Below, piece by piece: positions 30,765-40,800 of a DNA stretch of 64,000 bases. Each line of letters begins with the position of its first letter. Position 1 is the stretch's first letter. A program made the position numbers and the translations under genes. Under the pieces are notes generated by a model that saw nothing but the letters and a program-made list of their open reading frames with translations, searched no databases and was not told the origin of the DNA. Location of the stretch: contig SIJG01000089.1 of assembly GCA_023374025.1 (NCBI GenBank), positions 451,529 through 515,528 of the forward strand, given 5' to 3'. This DNA comes from Heterodera schachtii (lineage: Eukaryota > Nematoda > Chromadorea > Rhabditida > Heteroderidae).

Positions 30765-31925
30765 TTTCATTTTATCTTCGTGGTAATTTCAATTTATGAC
30801 TTTTGCTCATTTTGCACTTTTTACAATGAATCATTTGGGGTTTTTTCGTCCATAAAATCCCATTTCTTTGTTTCCAAAAAATTAGAAAAAGATTTTGAAT
30901 TAAATTTTTAGTTTTTCACTAATAAAAAGTTAATGAAAATGGAATATATTTAATCTATTGTTGCTTGAATATTCAAAGGGCTCGCATAACAATCGTTGCA
31001 AATTCATTGATGTTGTTGGCATAATTTTGTATTGCCAAAATGAGATAAAACAAACCCTCAATTTAAAAGTTACTCGTGTTTTTACAAAATATTAATTAGT
31101 GTTTTTATTAGTCAACAATTTAATCCCCATGAATCATTTAATTATCAAGAATTTTCTTAAATTTTTTGCTTTTCAATAAATACATTTATCTTAGATTAAG
31201 ACTGAAAAGACGTTACAAGTACTTTAATTATTAATAAAAATATATAAAAAAGGTTTCATTGTAAAGCTTTATTCAGACAAATAAATTTAAAAAATAGGAA
31301 AGAAGCGGATTACTTTGATAAAGTTAATTTGGGAAAACGACCAAATGAAATAGATCCCAAAAATTTATAGCAATATCTTTATCCAGGTTGGCCCATTCTT
31401 CCAAATTCATCGAAAATTGATCAAACTCGATCAGCCAATCTATCAACAACAGCCACAATGCTTAAAAAGAGTATAAGTTAATTCTTATTATTGTTTGCTT
31501 TTGAAAAAATTATGGTTGTAAAACAAAGCCCCCTCCATGAATAGTCCCCTGAAATAAAGCTCCACTTTGAGATGGGTGGGCGTTGAAGAATAAAGAATCC
31601 GGGGCTCAATTTCAAGAAATATGATATTTCATTTGAACGATCAATTATTAGTGTGAATTCTCAATTTTATTGTATTTTTGTAAAGAAATTAATTCCTCAT
31701 TATTGTTTGGATTTGAAAAAATTAGGGTTAAAATAAAGTCCACTCCCTGAATAGAAAGATTAAAGTTAAGTTTTACTTTTTTGTCGTGGCAATCCGATGA
31801 TTTGATGGTTTGCAATTGTTGCTAGAACCATGTGCGCCTGCGCCATAAGTACCGTAGTACCACCTGAACGGTAACCACCAGTCGTATGCAGATATTTATG
31901 CGCCGGACATTTGGGCATATAGATA
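30765..31925 (-). repeat. Segmental duplication, copy 2
   Basis: Paralogous to 25046-26200. The conserved coding fragment on the minus strand at 31324-31461 reads ALWLLLIDWLIEFDQF; relative to copy 1 it has a frame change after that point. The CPAHKYLHTTGG segment is present, but its downstream frame has indels, so this copy looks decayed. Confidence 0.75.
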
Positions 31926-32099
31926 CAATCACTTTTTTGAGATGGGATGAGTTCTTAAATAGTGCCACAAATTGAGAAAAAAGAGCAGAAGGATATTACA
32001 CGAAAAGGGTTGAATTGCAATGCGAAGGAAATGCAAAATTAGGCCAATGGAAAAGGGAATGGAATTGGTTGGGATGATTAACGGCCAGAGGGAAAAAAT

Positions 32100-32640
32100 A
32101 TGAAAGAAAACAAAAATGCATTTAAATTGAAAATCCAGATACCTCACTTCCTCCCCCTCTTCCAAAAATGCCTCCGGCAATTCTTATGTCCTCCGTCAAC
32201 GGTGCGAGGGTCCCACGTGTTGTTGACAACCATGCCTATGTGCGCCGCGTCCGCCACGCATTCCGAACCCATTGCCTGGGCCGCCGCCTCCACGTCCGCC
32301 TCCGCGCCCATGCCAGCCTCTCGCTCGACGGCAGCTCCAAAACTAACAACTTGGCGGCGATCTGTCCCACGTGCGTCCAAAACAGCCGACGAAACCGCCA
32401 TTTTTCGGGTGGAAAAACCCACCATTCTTGGGGTGGCTTTTCACCCGGCATGGAATTGTCCTCTCCCTCGTGCCTGGGGCATCTTCCCCTTATTCTCCTC
32501 CTTTTCGCCGTTCTCTGCCCCTTCTGCAACTGGCACTTCATTGGTGCTCTGGCGATTGTTCCATCTCTTTCTCAGCCGAAAAATTAGCCACAAACTCATC
32601 AAATGCTTCAGCAAAAGCGTCGTGCGCACGTGCCTGTTCA
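32100..32640 (-). pseudogene. GC-richer coding-like remnant, probably 3' of the decayed Gypsy integrase
   Basis: The minus strand has overlapping open frames. One continues across the foldback insertion from 33092 as QARAHDAFAEAFDEFVANFS to a stop near 32560. Other frames contain PPEKWRFRRLFWTHV and EREAGMGAEADVEAA. Codon-rich composition contrasts with the AT-rich surroundings. It may be the C-terminal part of the retroelement seen at 33160-33680 or a separate host fragment; the frame is disrupted. Confidence 0.3.
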
Positions 32641-32643
32641 ATC

Positions 32644-33084
32644 GGTGCTATGACGCTAGTCAAAAACCATCATAATGGGCGTTAGTCAAAAAACCATCAA
32701 ATGTAAATTTTTTGTGTTTTGGGCATTAAACATCAAAATGGGCGTTGGTCAAAAACCATCAAATCAGACAATAGATTTTCTTATGTCTTTTATCGATAAA
32801 CAAAGATTTTCAAGAAAAAATTCTTAGAAATTTTTTATATGGAAATTCCTAGGAAAAATTTTTGAACTTTTTAAGCTATTTTTTGGAAACATTTTTCGAA
32901 AAAACTTACTAATTTATCACAAATTTCAAAAAAATCGCTGAAACGCCCATTTTGATGTTTAATGCCCAAAACACAAAATTTTTCATTTGATGGTTTTTGA
33001 CTAACGCCCAAAATACAAAAAATTTCCATTTGATAGTTTTTTGACTAACGCCATTATGATGTTTTTGACTAACGTCCCAACACC
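32644..33084. mobile_element. 441-bp foldback element with 8-bp target duplication
   Basis: Long inverted arms (~130-150 bp) are built from the word GTTAGTCAAAAACCATCA. They begin GGTG and end CACC. GTTCAATC flanks both sides (32636-32643 and 33085-33092), an 8-bp duplication typical of hAT-type insertion. It interrupts the coding-like remnant on the minus strand. No open frame is inside. Confidence 0.8.
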
Positions 33085-33159
33085 GTTCAATCGGATGCTT
33101 GCTAATTGAAATGTTTCTCAACCTAATCCGTTTACGGTACCCAATTTTTTTCTTTTTTT

Positions 33160-33680
33160 TTAATTTCCCTTTTTGACTCCCACCTGATCAGTCAGCAATG
33201 GCTCAATTTTAGCCCATAGGCCGGCAACCTCCTCCCCAACAAGATTTTGCAGTTGATCAAGCATGGCACCGATGTCTTTCCTCAGCTGCTCCCGCACTTT
33301 CGTTTTCATTGTAATTTTTTGGATTTCCCATCTGTTGCATTTGCTCCCCCGTTTGGGTTGATTCTCCAACATGGGTTCCATCCTTATTGGCCTCAGGCAT
33401 TTGAGGCATTCTTATTTTATCCAAAGCGGTACGCAACTCTTTGCCCAAAAATTGATGTGCTGGACTTTCTCCTTCATTTACCGCCGACGGCGTCACTCTA
33501 TATTCTTGTAAAAACATGAATTGGGCGACCTTTACACTCATTCCCTCGGCCAGCAATTGAACCATACTCTCCTTAAATGTTCACAAAGCTTTCGGCTTCG
33601 CCGTTTGATGCTGGGTGATATATCGCTGTAGTCAAGTGCTTAGCTCCTTCATTAAGTCACAAATATTGGGCGGAGTACGC
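33160..33680 (-). pseudogene. Decayed Ty3/Gypsy integrase fragment
   Basis: Read on the minus strand, AIYHPASNGEAESFV matches the conserved integrase block around the catalytic Glu. A frameshift or stop follows. The next frame gives FLQEYRVTPSAVNEGESPAH and LGKELRTALDK, the typical segment after the Gypsy integrase core. Downstream frames are Gln/Lys-rich and broken. It is a different lineage from the 6.8-19.7 kb element, as the motifs differ in sequence. Confidence 0.65.
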
Positions 33681-33694
33681 CAATTCGTATTCCC

Positions 33695-34305
33695 CATCTC
33701 CAATTCAGGACAATCGTAAAATTAAGAACATTTTTTATATTTCAGATGCCCATTGAAAATTCGGTAGAAATCGTAAAAATTGGGAAATTTTAGAAATTTT
33801 CAATTTTTCATATTGCCTTTCTCCAATTCAGGACACATCGTAAAAATCAGGACATTTCATGTTTTTCATATTGTCTCTCTCCAATTCAGGACAAATCGCA
33901 AAAAAACAGGACATTTCCTGTTTTTCATATTGTCTTTCTCCAATTCAGAACAAATCGTAAAAATCAGGACATTTTCTGTTTCAAATTGTCTTTCTCCAAT
34001 TCAGGATAAAATCGTAAAAATCAGGACATTTTTTGTATTTCAGATGCCCATTAAAAATTCGGTATAAATCGTAAAAATTAGGAAATTTTCGAAATTTTCA
34101 ATTTTCATATTGCCTTTCTTCAATTCAGGAGAAATCGTAAAAATCGGGACATTTCCTGTTTTCATATTGTCTTTCTCCAATTCAGGACAAATCGTAAAAA
34201 TCGGGACATTTCCTGTTTTCATATTGCCTTTCTCCAATTCAGGATAAAATCGTAAAAATCAGGACATTTTTTATAATTCAGATTCTCATTTATTTATTAA
34301 GAAGA
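33695..34305. repeat. Minisatellite B, ~58-60-bp unit, ~9-10 copies
   Basis: The unit contains CTCCAATTCAGGACAAATCG, then TAAAAATCAGGACATTT and a TTTTCATATTGTC stretch. A variant unit has TCAGATGCCCATTAAAAATTC. That variant matches, in inverted orientation, the array at 37455-37803. Open frames here are repeat-derived. Confidence 0.88.
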
Positions 34306-35216
34306 AATCTGCAAAATTCAGTACAATTTGGAAATTCTGCTTCAATAAAATGGAGTGTGACTCTGTTTAATTATTCATTAATAATAATTTATTAAAATTT
34401 TCTTATTTCCTTCCTTCACTTTTCCATTTTTAAAAAATAATGGCAAAATATGAATAAAATTAAATAACTATTAATTATGTTTTGTAAAATTACAATTTCT
34501 TATAAACCAATAATTGCCCGGGTTTTTAATATTTATTTTTTCTTTATTTTTCATAGTTATATAAATTTTAAGAAATCGTAAATACTTGAATGAGAGATAA
34601 TTTAATTAAAAATTTTACTGAAGAATACTTGTACCTCCACAAATTCGGTAAATGATAAAAATCATTCGTTTCCTCTCGGTTTGTAATTCACGAATCCGAA
34701 AGAATTTTTTTGCGGAAAGCATTTTGAACAGGCTTATGGGGCCGGAACTGTTTAATTTATTAAATTTACTTTTTAAATTGTATTATAAAATATATCTTTT
34801 AAAATTGAAATAGCAATTTTATTAAAATAAGCTTTCAGTAGAGATGTAAAGTCCTAGAATTTATATTTCTTTCCTGAATTAAACTTGTTCAAAAAGTAGA
34901 AAAGATTTTTGTGTCTCCAAACAAAAAGTTGTGATTCTTATTTATATATTTTTTGGCTATTTCTACATATTAATTAGGATTTTAAGGAAATTTTTCTTAA
35001 ATGTCCAAAATGATAAATATAAAAATTAATTTTTAAATTCAAAAATATTACCAACCAGAAATTAGGTCACGGTAATTTAAATGATTACATTATTATTATT
35101 AAAATATCAAATAAATTATAATAAATATTAAAATAAAAACTGAATTATAAAAATATTTAACGCTTTTCATTTCATGTTTGTTTGATATTTATATTTCGAA
35201 AAGAAAGAAGAACATA
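34306..35216. other. AT-rich 5' flank of the secreted gene
   Basis: Very AT-rich with no supported frame, repeat array or RNA gene. It presumably holds the promoter of the gene starting at 35217. Confidence 0.45.
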
Positions 35217-37126
35217 ATGATGATTGCTTCTGTATTTCTAATTCCTTTTTTTATTATTATTTTTCAACAATTTTTAATTCCATTTTCAGTTGCAAATCCA
35301 TCGGTGGGTTAATTAATGAGGAAAATTAATTTTACTAATCCATTTCATTAATTAGGTTAAAGACAATATGCTAATTGCTTTTATGAAAGGCCATCCGAAT
35401 ATTCAAGTTAGTGAATATTCAATGCAAAAATATGAAGCACACCTTGGCACTATGTGTTATATGAGAAAGAATTGGCACTGTGACAAAATTGAGGCGGAAT
35501 TTAAAGAATATGAACGGACAGAATGCCAAAAATATCGCAAATATTTGGACATTTTGTACGAATATTTGTACAGAGAATACGTCGGAATCCCAATAGTGAA
35601 GCCAAAATTTGTATTTAAAAAAGAATTTGAAATTAATGGGCCAATAATTTATGTGCTGAATTGTCTGGCCAAAATTTCACAATTTTATTTTATAAAATCG
35701 GTGGGGCAAAAATCTCAATATAAATTAAAGAATTTATTTAATTTGGATGTAAATTCTGAACCAAAATTATTAAATGAGGAGGAGCGATTTAATTATGAAC
35801 CAAATTTGCCAATTAGTGAATTCATTTTGCAATTGGCAATTGACACAGCGAATGAATGGCAAACAAATGAAATTATGGACGGAATAATCCGTCAAAATTT
35901 TGAAGAAAATGTGAAGCAAATGTTTAAAAAAGCGGAAGAAAGGGCAAAAGAAGAAGAAGATGATGATGATGAAATTAATGGAGACAAATATTGGATAATT
36001 TTGAATTTAAAATTCGATGATCAACGGACATGGGTGAGATTAATCATTCAATGAAAATTTATAAATTCCAAATTTAGACTAAAGATGCTTTACTTTCGGA
36101 ATTTGTCAAAGGATTAGCGAAAAATTCAGAGAAATTTTTTAAAATGGCAAAAGAATATTCAAATTATTTTTATCAATTGAAAGAGAAAGGAAATGTACCT
36201 TTATATGAATTTAATTATCGAATGATCACTTTTGGATTACACGAAGTTGAGAAAATGAAAAAGCATATAACGCATGAATATGAAGCACATTTTGGCGTTG
36301 TGCATTTGATGAGAAAGAATTGGCACTGTGATAAAATTGTGGATAAATCATCAGAATTTAGTCGTAAAGAATGCCAAAAGTATGGCGAATTTTTGGACAT
36401 TTTGTACGAATATTTGTTCCGGCTGTATGTTGAAGGTTTGATTTATTAAATTAGTTGCTGAATTTTAAATGTTAAAAATTCTGTTAAGCTAAAAATCCGA
36501 TGGTGTCGAAACAATTGACACCATTGGTGAAACCAATATTTACAAATGAAAATTCGGGCATTTTATATTTAATTGATATTATCAAAATACTGCTTAATAA
36601 TTCAAAAGTTTTTTGGAAAACTAAAAAGTGTTTGAAGAAAATTGGATCGATTTTTTGGAAAACTAAAAGCTATTTGTGGAATATTGAATTGAAAAACAAG
36701 GAGGAATTAAATTATGAAATTTTGAAAAATATGGAGAAATTAAATTACGAAATTAAAGAGATGGAAAATGAAAAAAAAAACGAAAATTGGCTTGGCAAAT
36801 GGAAACAAAATGAAAAAGAAAAAATAAAAAGACTAAAAAACGTAAAAAAGGGAAAAGAAATTTTAAACGGAGAACAAAAGGACAGAAATATGAAGGAAAA
36901 AGAACAAAAGTCACCAAATCAAAATGAAATTGAAATTGCCAATCTTTGGGAAGAATTTGGCAAAAAATTGGAAAAAATATGTGAAAAGACAAAAGAAAAT
37001 GCCAAGGAAGAAAAGAAGAAATTTAAAAAAGCAAAATCAAAAGCAAAAGATAGTCATGATGAATTTTTTCTTGAAGATGAATATAACAACAAATTTGGCA
37101 TTTTCAATTGTTCGCCATTTTCATAA
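35217..37126 (+). CDS. Secreted protein with internal duplication, 4 exons, ~586 aa
   Basis: Exons: 35217-35303, 35356-36033, 36078-36435, 36489-37126, all in phase with GT-AG introns. Exon 1 is a signal peptide (MMIASVFLIPFFIIIFQQFL, then IPFSVA). The mature protein has two related ~55-residue units. One is EAHLGTMCYMRKNWHCDKI with ECQKYRKYLDILYEYL; the other is EAHFGVVHLMRKNWHCDKI with ECQKYGEFLDILYEYL. Cys positions are kept. Between them is ILQLAIDTANEW and an acidic region. The last exon is Lys/Glu-rich and coiled-coil-like, ending NKFGIFNCSPFS. A paralogue in opposite orientation is at 45939-47453. No known family is recognised; secretion is inferred from the signal peptide. Confidence 0.78.
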
Positions 37127-37454
37127 TTATTTTTTGGTTGTCATATAAATCCGTGCTCTTCTGCTGATCACTTTCCATGTTCTGTCTTTTTCGCTTCTTT
37201 TATTATTTTTCGATTTTTTATATTTTTTCTTTTTTATTATAACATTTTTTTATTTATATTTAAATGTAATTCCATCAGTGCGTTAATTAATCTTCAAGTA
37301 CACAATGCCAAGATGGGCTTCATGTTTTTGCGTCAAATGCTTTTTCGCTTTCTCAATTTCATATAAACTCAAAAATTATAGTGAACATTTTCTCTTTCTT
37401 TCGATATAAAAAAAAATTAAAATTACGCATTAATGATGATAATTTATTAAGCTA
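37127..37454. other. AT-rich 3' flank of the secreted gene
   Basis: Low-complexity T-rich DNA, then sequence up to minisatellite B. CAAGTACACAATGCCAAGAT near 37295 resembles part of the secreted-gene exon in reverse, so it may be a stray fragment of the paralogue. Confidence 0.35.
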
Positions 37455-37803
37455 AAAGTCCTGGTTTTTTTACGATTTGTACTGAATTTTAAATTGGCAT
37501 TAAAATATAAAAAATGTCCTGATTATACGATTTGTACTGAATTTTAAATGGGCATTAGAAATATAAAAAATGTCCTGATTTTTACGATTTGTACTGAATT
37601 TTAAATTGGCATTAAAAATATAAAAAATGTCCTGATTTTTACGATTTGTACTGAATTTTAAATTGGCATTAGAAATATAAAAAATGTCCTGATTTTTACG
37701 ATTTGTACTGAATTTTAAATTGGCATTAGAAATATAAAAAATCTCCTGATTTTTACGATTTGTATTGAATTTTAAATGGGTATTAGAAATATAAAAAATC
37801 TCC
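37455..37803. repeat. Minisatellite B in inverted orientation, ~57-bp unit, ~6 copies
   Basis: The unit is TCCTGATTTTTACGATTTGT followed by ACTGAATTTTAAATTGGCAT and a TTAGAAATATAAAAAATG end. It is the reverse complement of the variant unit in 33695-34305. The array stops exactly where the truncated retroelement begins at 37804. Confidence 0.88.
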
Positions 37804-40800
37804 TTCCCTCAAGAATTAGTCTTTCTGAGGGTGGACGTTTCAATTTTTCAAAAGGCAATGTTGGCAACTTTTCATACCACTTTGTTTCTGGGGGAATATA
37901 ATCTTTTGGTTGGATTTCGTCCCCTGGTAATGCATTAATTCCAACTTTTTCTAAATCTGCGAGGTGCGACCCTTCATACACTTTTACTGGTACATTTCCG
38001 GCATTCATTATTTGTAAAGTGACAAAATTTTTGTTGCCGGGTGCGACCAGCGTTCTTCCAATGAGTAAACTTGGATACTGATGTATTCCTTTTACCAAAA
38101 AATTTTCTTGCTCACTAAAGCACTCTCTCACTTTGGCACTAATTATGTTTTCGGTTCTTGGTTCGAAAATTTCTGTGTTTTCCAATGTTACTTTTATTCT
38201 TTTTGGTAATGCCACATCAATAACCGAAACAATATTAGTCCAAATTTCGCCAATTCGAACTTTTCGTTCTCCCAATGCGATTACACCTTTTAAGTCCGTT
38301 AAAAATGGTAAGCCCAACAACAAAGGTCCAGGGCAATGATGGTCAGGTGAAACTAACAAAGTTAGTTCCCATTCACCTGTCTTTCCCGTATTTAAGTCAA
38401 GTATTCTCATTTTTGCATTCGTTTTTCCGATTATTTGAATTTGTGAATCATTTGCCGCTGATAAATTTTTGTTTTTACCGTCAATTTCTGTGATTTTTAA
38501 TCCAGCTTTTCGAGCTGTTGATTCTCTACAGTAAGAAACACTTGCGCATGAATCAACCAGCGCACAAGTCGATAATCCATTAAATTCACTGAAATAGCGG
38601 GCAGTCTCCTCGGATCATTAGTAATTGTCGCCACCCTTCTTGGAGGCAAATAATCCAAAACATATGCTTCTTCATCAATCGATTGCACTTCGGGGGCTGT
38701 TGGAATGGCCACAATTCTTGTCTTTTTCCTTTTTAGCCCAATAATTCCCCGAACTACTCTTGCCGCAATTGTGCCAACCCTGAATCCGGCACTAATGATT
38801 GCCCAATACTTGACTATAATGTAAATGACTAAGGCAATGAGAATAATTATAGGAATAATGATTAATGAATAAGAAATTCCTTTCAAAAAACTAACGGCTT
38901 CTTTAGCCTTTTTTGGTATTTGCTTCATTATTTCTACCCAATTTTCGGCATTTCCTAACACTATATTCATTTTCTCTGTTGCTTCTTCTTTTGCCAAATT
39001 AATCACATCAGTCAAATTCGGTCTCTGGATTAATCGGAGTGAATAGGATGGTAAATTATTTGCTTTCTTTCTGTATTCTAACATTGTCTCTTCAAGTCTT
39101 ATGGTATCCGACTCGAAAAGAGCACCTGATTTTAAGACTAATGGGTTCTGCATATTACGATATTTTGGTCGTATTTTGCCAAAATTTTGATTTAATTTTT
39201 TAAAAATTTCCTTTTGCGTGACATTTTCCATATTTTCCAGTTCTTCCATTTTTTCACATTCAATTTTCTTTCCAAGCAAGCTTATTTCTCTTGTGCCGGG
39301 TATCAGAAAAAAGGTCATATTTTGGGCCAAAATTGGTGTTTGTTCGTAGCAATCCGACGCAATTTTTTTGTCCCAAATAATTTTTTCAGGGATAATGGGT
39401 ACACAAAATCCAACTTCTAAAGTTTGTTCCTTCCAACGGGCTACCAAATCATCTCGATCAAAAATTTTTCTTATCCCCTCATTTGGATTTATTTGTAAAA
39501 TTGCCTTTGCTAATTGAAGCTGAAAATTACTATTTTCACATGCTTGTATAAAAATATGGTCGTATTGTGTTTTTCTCTCCTCGTTTAATTTGTAAAGGGC
39601 GTAGTTTAACTCTTGTGTTTGTATTTTTGTTTTCTTGTCCTCCTTTTTTTCGTAATTTACTTTTTTCAACTCTTTTGGTCCATCTCGCATCTGGGGTGAT
39701 CACTGTTGTCCTTTTTCTTCTGTCCGTATCATAAATTTCGAAATTTTCATTTTCACTATTTTCATCATCCAATTCTTGATATGAAATGTCTTCCTCTGAT
39801 GAATCTATTTCATTTCCACTGTATTCTTCTTCACTTTTCCTTTTATTTTGTTTGACGATCAGTGTATTTCCAATTTCTTTTTCATTTCCTTTAACCGTTT
39901 TATTGCCTTCTGGTCCGAGTAAGGGCATAATTTTATTTTCACTTTTTGAAACATTAACATTTGTGATTGGTTCGTTAGTTGTCTCCGTTTTTGGTAAAAA
40001 GTCATTTGTTTCCTTTCCGGTTTTTTGAGAAAAATTGGCTGGTGAATCCGTGCTTGTTTTTTGTACTACTTTTTTGGGGGATTTAGGAGTTGTAGGAATT
40101 TTTGTTTGTATTTTTTTGTTTGTATTTATTACTTGTTTTTTTGTTTCACTAATTGGTTTTGAAGTTGCTAAAATTGGTTCTCTTTGGGTTGAAATAGTTT
40201 TTAATTGATTTTTAGACGGCTCTTGTGTTATTGTATTAATCATTGGTTTAGCAGTAGTTTTAATATGCTCTTTTGGAAAATTATTTTTTACTTCCGGCAT
40301 TTTACCTTCCTTTTTTTCGTAATTTTTATATATTTGTTGAGTTTGAAGCCTATTTTTTAAACTCATTTGTTCTGTAAAAGTGTAATTGTCTTTTATTTTG
40401 GTGTCAATTTTTGGCGCTTTATTTGGTGGCTCGATTTTGGTTCTGATAGTCGTAGACACTATTAATTTTACCGGAGAAACCGTCGTTTTTGCCTTAGTAA
40501 TTGGAGGAGTGGTTGTAGTAGTTGTAGTAGTGGGTGATGCTGTGGTTGAAACTATTTTTGGGAGTACTGTACTTTTAACTTTTAAATTATTTGTCGAATT
40601 TCCGAAATGAGTACTCGAATTTAAATTAATTTTTTCTGCTTTTGTAAAGTTTAGTCTCTGATTTCTAATTATTTGTGTAATTTCTTGGTCTTTTAAAAAT
40701 ACTTCTTGCTTAATTGGTCTACTTTTTTTTGAGGGTTCTGTTTTTTTCTTAATTTCCCTTTTCATCAGACTTTTTATTGAATGGATGATAATGAACACAT

